Of a DNA stretch of 64,000 bases, positions 1 to 11,290 are shown piece after piece. The notes under the pieces are model-generated. The model saw nothing but the letters and a program-made list of their open reading frames with translations, did no database searches and had not been told where the DNA came from. The position numbers and the translations under genes were made by a program. How positions within the stretch are numbered: the first letter of the stretch is position 1; each line of letters opens with the position of its first letter. This stretch comes from Chondrilla cf. caribensis (lineage: Eukaryota > Porifera > Demospongiae > Chondrillida > Chondrillidae), in the NCBI GenBank assembly GCA_964020155.1, contig OZ026552.1, positions 4,779,048 to 4,843,047 on the forward strand, read 5' to 3'.

Positions 1-103
1 GGTGTAGTATGTATGTGCACACATGGGTGTCTGTATAGTATGCATGTAGGTGCATTTATCGAATGTATACAGGCATGTACATTTCCCATTCACTCCTCCA
101 AAG

Positions 104-258
104 TTGTCGTATCAAAGGAGCTGTTTATTTTGACATGACAAAAGCGAAAGATTTCTCCAACCCACTCCCTTTCATGATCCCACCTCCAGAGCAGTTTGAG
201 GAGTTTGTAGGAAAGGTGAGTGTGTGTGTGTGCCTGTACATGTTTGTGTGTGTGTGCA

Positions 259-324
<66 letters not shown>

Positions 325-840
325 TACATATATGCGTTGTTTGCATTGGCAGGTTTGCCTATAACAGTATCACACTAGGACACAGAAGTTTCCAGAGTAA
401 TTGTTACCATGGTAAAAATTGTATTTTTTATTAGGTTAGGTTAGGGTAGGTAATCTTTATTATACTGGGGAACCACTAGCCAGTGGCAATTATAAAGGCA
501 CCCAGAAAGATAAATACATAACAAATAATTATGGAGTCTGTGAAAGTATCCTAATTCAGCACTCCTGCATATTATAATAAATGCACAAAAAATTAGATAC
601 ATGTTTTTGTTATATTAAATGAGTCGTGCTTGTGTTTGTCTTGCTTACAGTTGGGAATATCAACTGACAGCCATGTTGTTGTTTATGATAATAATGACAT
701 ATTTGGCATGTTCTCGGGAGCTAGGATATGGTTCTTGTTCCATGTGATGGGACATAACAAACTGTCCCTTCTGAATGGCGGGCTACCTGAGTGGAAGAAA
801 AATGGTGGAGATACAGAATCAGGACCTGTAAAACAGCAAC

Positions 841-904
<64 letters not shown>

Positions 905-2426
905 ATAGTGTATCTATGCATGTATGTTTTTCTTTATGGAGTACAGGTGGCCTCCTATAAAGCTAATTTCAAACCGGAACTGATTCGAAGCTATGATGAC
1001 ATGTTGTCAAACTTTACCAGCAAAAAAGAGTTTGTGAGTCAACTCCATGTACTTGACCACTTGTGGTTTGACTATCATTTGTGGTTTGACTGTCATTTGT
1101 GGTTTCATTATCACGGGATTATTTGGCATTACTTCGAACTACTTCGAATAATGTGTCACCTTTCTCTCTGGTTCAGGTTGTCGATGCCCGATCTGCAGGG
1201 AGATTCGAGGGCACACAGCCCGAGCCCAATCCAAGTGAGTGCTTACAGTTTAGTACATGAAAAATTGTTTACAAAAAGTTACAAATTGTGAAATACAAAA
1301 CAAATTATGTACCATTTGTTTTGCATTCACTACTGCATGTGCAGACATAACAGACATATTGAACCATCACATTTTCTCACCTTCTGTGAATACATTGATG
1401 TGCAGCCATTCCCAGTGGTCACATAGTGGGAACTTGCAGTCTTCCGTTCTCCGAGCTGATGGATCCCAATACAAAACTACTGAAGTCACAGGAAGATATT
1501 AAGGAAGGTAAAGAGACACTATTTGCATCAATCCAATATTCAGTTGATCTCGCAGTTCTCAAGCTGTGATGAAATTTTCAAGTAGCATAGATGGAAAATG
1601 CTTATATACATGGTTCTTTTGGCTAGATCTTTTGAGAGAATGTGTATGATAACATGTATAAATAAATATTATGATCATAGGAAGAAATTACATTCCATGA
1701 TGTTTGCTAACACAATAAATTCTTGTATTCTTCAGAGTTCAAGAAGCGAAACATAGACCTGTCCCTTCCAACAGTGGCCACGTGTGGTACAGCAGTCACA
1801 GCCTGTTGGATTGTGTTTGCGGCTCATCTTTGCGGCTTCCCTGAAGTCCCGGTGTATGATGTACGTATGTGATGTCTAGATTGTCATTGTTGTGTCTACC
1901 ATAATACCTATGTATCTATGTTTTGTGTCACTGTTGCTGATGTTGTTGTGTATGTGTGTCAATCTTTTGTTGTTGTTGTTGTTGTTATTGTTATTGGATT
2001 ATAATATAAGGAAACCTGTATATAATGGTCACTGTATTGGTAGGCCACCTCTCTACAACAGCCAGGTTACTGAGTCCCAAAAGAGTCAATAGTGTACAAT
2101 TCAACCTGGGTATACAGACCACCTCTCTATAACAACCAGGTTACTGAGTCCCAAAAGGGTCTATAGTGTACAATTCGACCTGTGAATACAGGCAACCTCT
2201 CTATAACAGCCAGGTTACTGAGTCCCAAAAGGGTCTATAGTGTACAATTCGACCTGTGAATACAGGCAACCTCTCTAACTGCCACCTTTTCAGGTCTTAA
2301 GGGTGACCACTATGGTTAGGTTCCACTGTACTGTATTTTCTATATTATGTGTTACTGTTGTTGCTGTTGTCAGCACACACACACACACACGCATGCACAT
2401 GCACACACACACACACACTGACACAC

Positions 2427-2463
<37 letters not shown>

Positions 2464-2617
2464 GCACGCACGCACACACACGCACACACACACACACACG
2501 AGTACATTCAGCATTACCTGTGATGACACTATGCAGGGCTCTTGGACAGAATGGCAGAAGAAGGCTCCAGAGGACATGAAGACTAAAGGAGTGAAGGGAG
2601 AAGATCTAGCCAAGTAG
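104..2617 (+). CDS. MPST: 3-mercaptopyruvate sulfurtransferase / rhodanese, 3' part of gene
   Basis: Two-domain rhodanese that moves sulfur from 3-mercaptopyruvate to thiol acceptors (cysteine catabolism, H2S production). Visible exons: 104-215, 651-842, 947-1033, 1177-1234, 1406-1507, 1736-1860 and 2537-2617. All have GT/AG borders and compatible phases and end at TAG 2615-2617. The first exon begins IKGAVYFDM, as in the N-terminal rhodanese domain. [12 protein letters not shown] opens the second domain and [14 protein letters not shown] follows. The catalytic loop reads CGTAVTA; MPST usually has CGSGVTA and thiosulfate sulfurtransferase CRKGVTA, so MPST fits better. The last exon, GSWTEWQKK, is the usual C-terminus. 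The 5' exons lie left of the window. Introns 1 and 2 carry long TG arrays; that of intron 2 starts at the donor itself. The last intron holds a 74-bp tandem repeat and CA arrays. Confidence 0.9.
251..320. repeat. (TG)n microsatellite in MPST intron 1
   Basis: Nearly pure TG dinucleotide array downstream of the 5' splice site after position 215. The rest of this intron (321-650) shows no gene. It holds a TTAGG/TTAGGG-like tract at about 432-452 beside a TTTATTATACTGGGG segment. Confidence 0.95.
841..904. repeat. (TG)n microsatellite starting at an MPST splice donor
   Basis: The exon ending CAACAG at 842 is followed immediately by GTGTGTGT, so the donor dinucleotide is the first unit of the array. 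Confidence 0.95.
2045..2285. repeat. 74-bp tandem repeat, about three copies
   Basis: Units begin at about 2045, 2119, 2193 and 2267 (the last truncated) and share the core CCAGGTTACTGAGTCCCAAA. The array is in the last MPST intron, followed by CA arrays at about 2371-2500. Confidence 0.9.
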
Positions 2618-3276
2618 AACTGAATCCACTCAAATGGCTAATGTTTAAATCCTATGCATATTTGTAACTGCGTATCTACGTTAAGAATAACTTAGAATAA
2701 TACATACCACTTTTAAATTGACTAGTTTAGCAATATGAATTTTGTAATTGACCCAATTTGTGGCATTTCTAAGGAATCACACGTATGTATATAATCATAC
2801 ATAATATAAACTTTAATATTGATCAATTAATTAATTGCATAATAATTATACAGTGTGCACTGAGTTTAACTTTAATTTTTATTTGCCTGTGGCAGCCCCG
2901 ATATTTTTTCATTATAATCATTGATCTATACATGGCCATGGTATGTAAGACCTATGGTATAAAAATATTATATAATGTGTTTAGTATATTATGTTTTTCA
3001 ATAATTATATAAATATTATATACAGTCATAATTTATTGAGAACATAATATATTACGTATTATGTATACTATATATTTTTGATGTATATAGTTGTGGAGTG
3101 ATGTGCACAATACACAATAGCGAATCTAACATTGATCTATAGTTCAGTATTTAGAACACACAATACCAAAATTCAAGACAACATGTCCCATTAATGCGTA
3201 AAGCAATTAATTTGTTTGATATTAATTTTACTGATTGATAATTAAGGAAAATAAATCAACTTAACAGAACATCAGT
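2618..3276. other. AT-rich convergent intergenic region
   Basis: Lies between the MPST stop and the stop of the PP-loop gene on the other strand. Strongly AT-rich, and presumably contains both 3' UTRs. I see no gene. Confidence 0.6.
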
Positions 3277-4758
3277 TTAGCAGTTCCCCAGGATTACTTC
3301 TCGCATTGCAGCTGCTGTTTCCTTGAACAGTGGCAAAACACGGTCTGCTACATCTTTTGGGATACCATGTTCGTCCTCGTAAACTCTGGCGTACTTTTCC
3401 ACCAAGGGCCGTATAGGTAATCCTCCATTGCGTATTTCACTCACAAAGGCATCCATTGCCTTCCCCTTCAATCCCTTGCGATAGCACAGTTCGAAGGCCA
3501 GGCGAACCTCGTTAGCCTCTCCGATGCATTCGAAAGGTTTGTGATTCTGCAGTCCTAGCAATTCCTTAAACAATTGCAGGTTTTCTTCTACATCCAGAAG
3601 ATTTTCATTCTTGAACATGGGATTAATGATGTCGGACGGCATGTAGGCCTGAAGATGGAGCCAGATGTAGCAGCACTTCGGACAACGATTACACCACGGT
3701 GGATTGAAATTGCAAGAATGAGTACAAACTAGTACATCTGTGTACTGACGGAGAAGACCGAACACAACCAGGTCGTAAATCGGTTGAAGGATACTATAGT
3801 AGCAATAATTTGATATCAAAGTGTCACGAATGTACTGGTTCAACATCGTCTCTGCCTGGTAGCCCTTCATGTACTGGTGGTTCACTTCCCGACCTCCTTC
3901 AGCAGGCCACTTGAGGTTTCCTACATTGGCACTACGCTCATTGGCTACAACAGCATAGCAGTACCCATAATGAAGCATTGTAGGCAAAGCAGTCAAGCAA
4001 ATGGATAAACTCTCTACTAATTGTGAGCTGGTTCGAGTTATGGTGCCAGTCTTCTTGATCCAGCTCCCCTCGGGAACGCTCTGGAAAGGATCAAATATGA
4101 CAACCTTGTGAGATTGACTACACGAGCAGTGCTTCAGTACTTCAGACACGCGCTTCTCTTGAGTTTCCGGCGAGCCATAGAAAGACGTGTTGAAGGAAAA
4201 GGTGGAGTAGGAGATATTCGCTCTCTCCACCAGTTTGGCAGCCAGCAAACTGTCCTTACCGCCAGAAACAAAAACCAGGGTATCCACGAGTGAATCTTCC
4301 CCGGCATTCTTTTTAACCCATGGGTCTTTAATTGCTAAAGGTGCTGGACTGTCGAGGGTAGCGTCGGTTTGGGCGAATTCTGGGCCTGTCCAGTTTGGCA
4401 TGTTATTTTCATAGCGCCATTGGGCGAGGAAGTTCTGGAACACATCTCTCCAAAACGAACGGAACTTCACCGTGTCGTACTTCGAGTACTTGCCGGGGAA
4501 ACGTATGTATGCCGGTTTAAGCGCTGTTAACTTGAGCAAGTGGACTACAGCGATGTGGAAGTAAACTCTCTCCATGTATTGAGCACCGTATGCTTTATCC
4601 AAAAGACCGAGGTCAAAGCTGTACCAAACGTCCATTGTGTGTTTAACTCCATCTACATCTGCCACGATGTGAAGTTGCTGGTCCGCCCAAGTGATCGCTT
4701 CCAAAGTCAGGACACGAGATGCCATCTTAACGACTCGCTTAAACCCCAAATAGTGCAT
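3277..4758 (-). CDS. PP-loop ATP-pyrophosphatase-like protein, possibly MurL-like
   Basis: Uninterrupted 493-residue frame with no introns, unlike its neighbours. The first Met is at 4758; a second Met at 4725 (MASRVLTLEA) is an equally good start. Residues about 163-172 read LVFVSGGKDS, the PP-loop signature SGGxDS of enzymes that adenylate a substrate with ATP. Further on come ANERSANVGN, GGREVNHQYMKGYQAE, SILQPIYDL and a Cys-rich stretch with CNRCPKCC, suggesting a metal site. The SGGKDS / NERSAN / VNHQ combination recalls bacterial MurL (UDP-MurNAc-L-Ala-L-Glu epimerase) from memory. That name is tentative, and another PP-loop family, such as a QueC-like or tRNA-modifying enzyme, remains possible. 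Absence of introns together with a bacterial-looking family suggests, but does not prove, acquisition by transfer. Confidence 0.7.
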   Translation of the reverse strand: MHYLGFKRVVKMASRVLTLEAITWADQQLHIVADVDGVKHTMDVWYSFDLGLLDKAYGAQYMERVYFHIAVVHLLKLTALKPAYIRFPGKYSKYDTVKFRSFWRDVFQNFLAQWRYENNMPNWTGPEFAQTDATLDSPAPLAIKDPWVKKNAGEDSLVDTLVFVSGGKDSLLAAKLVERANISYSTFSFNTSFYGSPETQEKRVSEVLKHCSCSQSHKVVIFDPFQSVPEGSWIKKTGTITRTSSQLVESLSICLTALPTMLHYGYCYAVVANERSANVGNLKWPAEGGREVNHQYMKGYQAETMLNQYIRDTLISNYCYYSILQPIYDLVVFGLLRQYTDVLVCTHSCNFNPPWCNRCPKCCYIWLHLQAYMPSDIINPMFKNENLLDVEENLQLFKELLGLQNHKPFECIGEANEVRLAFELCYRKGLKGKAMDAFVSEIRNGGLPIRPLVEKYARVYEDEHGIPKDVADRVLPLFKETAAAMREVILGNC

Positions 4759-4882
4759 GTGGCACCATTCATGCGTTCAGTGCCTTTCTTTACTAGCACT
4801 TCACTTCAACCACATCGTATTACTTTTCTGAAATTTTAGTTATTATCTTACGTACATAATAATTATAAATAGCACATTCAAC

Positions 4883-4926
4883 CATAGATACTCTATACTA
4901 CGCAACCGTAGTATAGAGTATCTATG
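4883..4926. mobile_element. 44-bp perfect palindromic mini-element
   Basis: Two exactly complementary 20-nt arms (CATAGATACTCTATACTACG and its complement) enclose CAAC. It is flanked by the 7-bp direct repeat ATTCAAC (4876-4882 and 4927-4933). The paralogous region near 23,328 lacks the palindrome. Its ends match the 36-bp element at 17188. Confidence 0.8.
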
Positions 4927-5028
4927 ATTCAACACACCGTAATCAGAGGTTCCGGTGGTCAGGTGGCACGATTCAAGTTCTAACCTCCAGGTCGCGGTAT
5001 ATTATATCATAGATCGACCAGTGTTATA

Positions 5029-5119
5029 CTAGTCTGACGTAGCCCAGACCCTTCCGGCCTCCATTTTATGACGCCGTAATAAAATGGAGGCCGGAAGGGT
5101 CTGGGCTACGTCAGACTAG
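5029..5119. mobile_element. 91-bp perfect foldback MITE
   Basis: Arms of 41 nt starting CTAGTCTGACGTAGCCCAGA are perfectly complementary around a 9-nt centre. The 7-bp direct repeat TGTTATA flanks it (5022-5028 and 5120-5126). The paralogous copy near 23,425 has no such insert. The CTAGTCT...AGACC ends resemble those of the larger element at 7633-11212. Confidence 0.85.
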
Positions 5120-5369
5120 TGTTATACGTCACAAGTTACGTTACATTGCTGCCATGTTATTATTTCAATACGTCACTGTTGTCTGGAAACCGCTTCGACC
5201 AAATTTTGATAAGCAGATCTGCAGAATTGAAATGAACCATGTATTAGGACATACACGCATGTACATACATATCACATGAGTATACTATGTTATTAGACAA
5301 CCAGAGCGACTACATGAGGCAGGATACAATGACCATACAGACACATGCATGGACCTGTACCAAGTCACC

Positions 5370-5470
5370 CCACACTCGAATTACTTGGGTATCTTTCTTA
5401 GGTTCAGAAGTACCTAAGCTGAAGTTAGTACGTTCAGCAGAGCTTAATTCAGTGCACAAATTCTAGCCCA
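5370..5470 (-). repeat. Dispersed ~100-bp repeat, copy 1
   Basis: Contains CTCGAATTACTTGGGTATC and TTCAGAAGTACCTAAGCTGAAG. The reverse complement matches 21385-21485, and a diverged copy lies at 32480-32610. Confidence 0.7.
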
Positions 5471-5884
5471 ATTTCTAATAGCCTGCACCAAGTCACCTAC
5501 CCATTGTACACTCATGCATGGATGTAAGAACACACAGTGTACAAGAGATATGTGGAATACACACTTCACTATCTGTTTGTGTGATAAGGACTCCAGTTCA
5601 CTTACAAAACAAGTAATTTTGAGGTAAAAACCTATGATATTAGTTATACTATAGTTAGTAGCAGACTATAAAGCTATATTAGTTGAAACAAATCATCCCG
5701 TGTCCACAATTTCCACTTTTCCTCCTAAGGTCACATAGTCCTGTGTGTCACCACACATTGTCCATATACTGTGTGTGCTCATATACTGTGTGTATACATT
5801 TTCCGTGTACATAATCATCTACTGTTAGGATAGGATAGGGATAGGGAATCTTATTTAAACTGAGGAAAACCTTTAACCCGAAGA

Positions 5885-6248
5885 CTACTTTGTAAGGTAC
5901 CTAGTGTATAATTTACAGAGTAAAGAATAGGTGAGGTGATGGGTATAAGAACAAACAAGCAATGATGACATACAACAACACAGTAGACAATGATAAACAA
6001 ATAACAACAGACGAAAGCAAAGAAAGAAGCACCTTAGCATTCTGTCCCTTCGTGACCCACTCTTCATCTCATACTGCTCCACTGCGTGCCAGGCTGTTGG
6101 GAGGAACTCCTCCACCAAAGAACAGTTCAAATTGATCATCACTTCGATTGGCTTGAATACAGTAACCTACACATGTAGATAAGTGAGTACATGGATCAAT
6201 GTAATGATCAATGTAAACGTAATATTATATATACCACATGTATGCATT

Positions 6249-6316
<68 letters not shown>

Positions 6317-6749
6317 AAACACAGCTAACATGATTTTGCCGTCCAAAGTGAGCTTCTATGTACTCTCTCATACAATCATGCAGCTGGGTGCTGAGGAAGG
6401 ATGAATTGCAACATATTACTCTACATACTATGTATATTTAGGCACATGTGAGCTACATACATACATAGCTATAGTTAAGAACACGTATGTACATACATAA
6501 ATTTGAATGATGCCTCTAGCTCTGTCACAACCTGTCGGCAACCGCATCTGAGAATGAAAGTACCTATAGAAGGGGCACACATACATAATATGCTGTTGTT
6601 ATCACATGTTGGTCACATGATTCAGAGTACCCCATAGTTCAAATGGTGCAAGAGATTTAAATCATTACAGTGTATTCACATGACGGTCACATGACCGTCA
6701 CAAGATTGTCACATGAAACCGTAACAACAAAATCCCAGCCCATATTAAT

Positions 6750-6793
<44 letters not shown>

Positions 6794-6840
6794 CTCACAA
6801 TATTTCTTTGTTTCTTTGGATTCAGTAGAGTTTTTGAGGA
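5885..6840 (-). pseudogene. Duplicated 3' end of MMS22L (three exons)
   Basis: Three exon-like segments match the last exons of MMS22L at 24.0-25.0 kb with splice borders kept: 6799-6840 (SSKNSTESKETKKY), 6316-6390 (QLHDCMREYMEAHFG) and a last one starting at 6166 (VFKPIEVMINLN... EMKSGSRRDRMLR). In the intact gene the final exon stops soon after RDRVLRCL. Here the stop is lost and the frame runs to about 5885 with an unrelated tail. No upstream MMS22L exons are present, so this is a fragment from a segmental duplication (about 4.87-7.06 kb against 23.3-25.05 kb) and probably not functional. CA arrays at about 6254-6315 and 6752-6790 sit in its introns, as in the parent. Confidence 0.8.
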
Positions 6841-7483
6841 CTCACAAGCATGCAAACAGGTGAGCATGACAGATGACTGTCATCTCATTCCAACTTACTG
6901 CATGCTCACTGCAACTTGTTCTCATTCCACTCATCCCTACCTTGTTCCTTCACTTTATTGGCTTGTCATCCCTACATCCCTTTTCATGTTTAAATGTTTT
7001 TATTATGCTTGTTTGTATTCTTTTTTTGCTTCAAGTATGTGATGTTACGTGTGTACAATTTGGAATATTATAATATAAGTCACCTTCTCTAGTGATATAC
7101 TGGATCTCAATCACGATAGTACAGAATTTCGGCAGTCAACTATAATATGACGTAAGCGATTTTTCTTAATTGAACAAGATGGCGTATTAAGACGAGTCAT
7201 GTCAGTCAGTCATGTACAGACACCATTGCAAGGCACATTCACCGCCACAGGCCCGCTCCACAATGATTATTACATGTCATCATCATCAACTAATAAACGT
7301 GCTGTTACACTTACTTATGCTCGGCAATAATTTCAAATACCTTGAATAAAAGGTATATATATAAGGTAAAGTAAAATACTTAAAGAAGAGTCTAAAAGTC
7401 TAAGCAAGGTTAGAAATGTATGTTTACATCGAGAGTTTTGCAATAGTTACTTTAAAGACCCCTATGAGGATGTCACTTGCTAT

Positions 7484-10400
7484 TCACCTCATTACTGTTC
7501 CACCATAACCTGAAGAGATGACACAACACAACAATTAAATCGGTATTGATTCACATAGTTGCAATCCTGCTGCATTATTGATGTGCACATATGTATGTTT
7601 ACAAGTACACATGCACGCACGCATGCATGCACGCTAGTCTAGGTAGCTAGACCGTCCCTAAGAGGCACTGAGGGGCAGAAAAGGGAAGGGACGGTCTAAC
7701 CCAAGTAGCGATTAGTTCACACCTGTCAATTAACAAATAGCACGTATAGAGTTTCTACAGCTCATCATAAACCCCGTACATGTTAGGAGGACCATAGATG
7801 CTCTAACCATAGTCTATGCTTTATATCAGGTTATATTATTTGTGGGAGGACAGAGGGAAGCAAGAAAAGAATAGATCTAGTGTTATTTTGTCGATTATGC
7901 AATGATTCTTCGTCAGAATATAGGTACTCTCAATTTGTCTTGTTGATCGTGAACATCAACATCTCTAAACACTCTGTGAACGCACAGCAGACAAACTACG
8001 TTTGTAAAAGTATTTCATCTGTTCATTCATAAGAAGGAAAGTGATGATACAACTAGGACTGAATATGTTGGTTCTCATTCCTTCATTTACAATTCTCGAT
8101 CGGCGAATTACCGTGAATGGTCAGGAGACATGCAATTGTATCATGTCCTTGTAAAATACTAGTAATCGCGTTCATCTGACTGTCAGATGGCAGGCCCGGC
8201 GGAACCGGTCAGGTCGGTCGGGTCCGGACCCGACCAATTTTGGAGCCTTTGGTCAATATTTTTGAAGAGCAGCCCCACTAAAAGTCAAAACTTATGACTT
8301 AGACCAATGAACCCATTCAACTTATATAATAGACCCATTTTTGAGTATCGAAAATGGCTACACAGCTGTTACCCGACTTATAATAATTGTACTGAAGTGA
8401 ATTGGGTATATCATTGTTTTTCGTCAATTTCCTCATGGCGTTCGCTTCGTTTTCTGCTTCTTCCCAACTGCCGAAATTGTCCGAGAAGGCATTTCATCCC
8501 GGTAAATCCTTCGACTTTCCTTCACGGGAATTTGGGAAGAAGAACGTAAAAACTCGATCTTGCCAAGCTAGTTACTTTAGTTCTTGGCCATGGCTGACAT
8601 ACAATGTGGAAAACGATGTTGTGTTCTGTCACCTGTGTGTTAAATCGCTCGAGGCCAAAAAGATGACGATGAAGAGAGCCGATCCTGCCTTCGTACAAAG
8701 GGGATTTTCTTACTGGAAGGACGCAACAATTGCTTTCAAAAAGCACGAAACGTCAGACAGCCATAAGGAAGCTGTTGAAGTATCCTTAGTTTTACCCACA
8801 ACTTGTCGAGACGTTGGAGAAATGCTGTCAGCTCAACACTCTCAGCAAAAAAAGGAGAGCAGGGAGTGCCTTCTAAAGATTCTTTCGAATCTGAGGTTTT
8901 TGGCGAGACAAGGGCTCCCTCTGCGCGGAGATGGAGATGAGGCAGATTCTAACTTCATGCAGCTAATGCAGTTCCGTGCTCAAGAGGATCTTCAACTTGC
9001 AGCTTGGATGGAGAAGAAAACCAATAAATACATGTCACATGACATTCAGAATGAACTGCTCAAGGTAATGGCATTGTCGATTCTCCGTGATATCTCACAA
9101 GCTATCCAGGAATCAGCCTTCTATTCCATCATGTGTGATGAATGCACAGACAGCTCTAACAAGGAACAACTGGTTATTTGCATTCGCTGGATCAGCAATG
9201 AAGACTTGGAAGCACATGAGGATGTGATGGGTTTTTATAAGATTGAAGATCTTACAGCTGCAACCATTGTCCATGTCATCAAGGACACCTTAATCAGGAT
9301 GAATCTGGGGCTCAGCAAGTGTCGTGGGCAGTGTTATGATGGTGCCAGCAATATGAGTGGCCCAAGGAGTGGAGTTGCAAAGCAACTGCGTGATGAGGAA
9401 CCACGTGCTTTGTACTTGCATTGTCATGGTCATGCACTAAATCTGGCTGCTGGTGATGCAATCAAGAAATGCAAAGTTACCAAAGATGCTCTTGACGTCA
9501 CCTATGAAGTTTCAAAGCTAGTTAAATTTTCACCAAAGCAAGCTTCTGAGCTGGAGAAACTCAAGAGTGAACTGGACCTAGAGTCACCAGGTTTTCGGGT
9601 ACTGTGTCCCACACGCTGGACAGTACGTGCAGCTTCCCTGAAGTCCGTTTTGACCAACTACACAGCTCTGCAACGTCTGTGGGAGACATCAAAGGACTCC
9701 ACATCTGACCCCTCCATCAAAGCCCGCATCATTGGTGTAGAGTCGCAATTCAAGACCTTCTCATTCTACTTCGGAGTTCATCTTGGGGAGCTTATTTTAA
9801 GGCACACAGATAACTTGAGCAAGGCATTGCAGTCAACCTCCATGTCTGCTGCTGAGGGTGTACGTGTTGCTGGAATGACAATAATAACACTACAGTCATT
9901 ACGCTCAGATGCACGATTTGATGCCTTTTGGGATCTTGTCATTACAGCCCAGCAAGAAGTAGATGTTGATGAGCCAACATTGCCAAGGAGAAGAAAAGTG
10001 CCAAATCGATTGGATGAAGGCAATGCACCACCTGAGTTTCCTACGGACTGCAGATCTCATTACCGTCAGTCATACTTTGAGGCCCTTGACCTGGTTATTA
10101 ATGCTATTCAAGACCGCTTTGATCAGCCTGATTTCAGCACCTACAGCCGTTTGGAGGAGCTGCTCCTCAAAACTGTTCGTGGAGAAGCAACACCGGAAAC
10201 TTACAACTTTGTTTGCAAGTTCTACAAAAGTGATTTTGACCACCATCAGCTTCAGTTGCATCTTCACACCCTCCGTGCCACCTTTCCAGGCGCATTGAAG
10301 TCATCCACCCTTTGCATCCAGGATGTGAAACAATACATCCTGAGTTTGTCTCCGAATGAGCGGATGTTGATAAGTGAAGTGGTAACTCTGCTGAAGCTGA

Positions 10401-11214
10401 TACTTGTCCTTCCATCAACAAATGCAGTTAGCGAGCGCTCGTTCAGTGCCATGAGATGTCTGAAGACTTACCTGCATACAACCATGAAGCAGGAACGTCT
10501 CAACCATCTACTACTTCTCCATGTTCATAAAGAACGCACTGACAATCTATCGTGTGTTCAAGTGGCCAAATCATTTGTTGGTGATTCAGAGCACCGCCTC
10601 ACTGTGTTTGGGCGTTTTAGTGATGACAAGTGATTATATTGCAGGAGTGCATTTCCTTATAAAGAATGTGGCATGCTGTTTTTAGTTATGTTTTTCAGGT
10701 GTATGTACATGTTGTACGCATGTATGTATGTATTGTAACACTTTACTGTGTCATATACTTTCTAGTTTAACTTTATATGCATATTTATAAGTAAGATAGC
10801 ACTTAGTCTAGATAGCTTGTCTTGATAGATGTACAGTTGAACTTTATAGACTTCGGTATCATTTATAGCATTAATGTACGTACGTAAACATCAAATTTGG
10901 CCAATGAATTCTAAACTGCCCAAATAATTATCTTTGGTTGGCCCGACAAAGTGAAAATTGCTTCCGCCGGGCCTGGATGTGTAAATATTCCCAGCTACCG
11001 ACGACGAGTACGTAGTATCCGCATCCTCCATGACACTTAACAATTAACTAAACAGAATCAATGAATATCATCGCCAAGATTCTTGGCAGTAGCATTTCAT
11101 TGTTTGTTGGTCACGCGCTCAGGTGTGAACTGATCGCTATTTGGGCTAGACCGTCCCTTCCCTTTTTCGCCCCTTGGCGCCTCTTAGGGATGGTCTAGCT
11201 AGCTAGACTAGCAT

Positions 11215-11290
<76 letters not shown>

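Larger units (their letters stand above)
7633..11212. mobile_element. Foldback-type DNA element with 93-bp inverted repeats, host of a nested hAT
   Basis: Inverted repeats at 7633-7725 and 11120-11212 match almost throughout 93 bp (GCTAGTCTAG... TTCACACCTG). Each arm has its own stem, TAGACCGTCCCT against AGGGACGGTCTA. The 7-bp repeat CATGCAC flanks the element (7626-7632; 11212-11218, overlapping the end by one base). The interior apart from the hAT insertion has no coding frame, so it looks non-autonomous. It interrupts SARAF1 intron 4; the corresponding SARAF2 intron (about 18,240) runs uninterrupted. Confidence 0.8.

Noticed and set aside
432..452. Interstitial telomere
   Set aside because: Only a few imperfect TTAGG-like units; more likely the tail of a repeat element.
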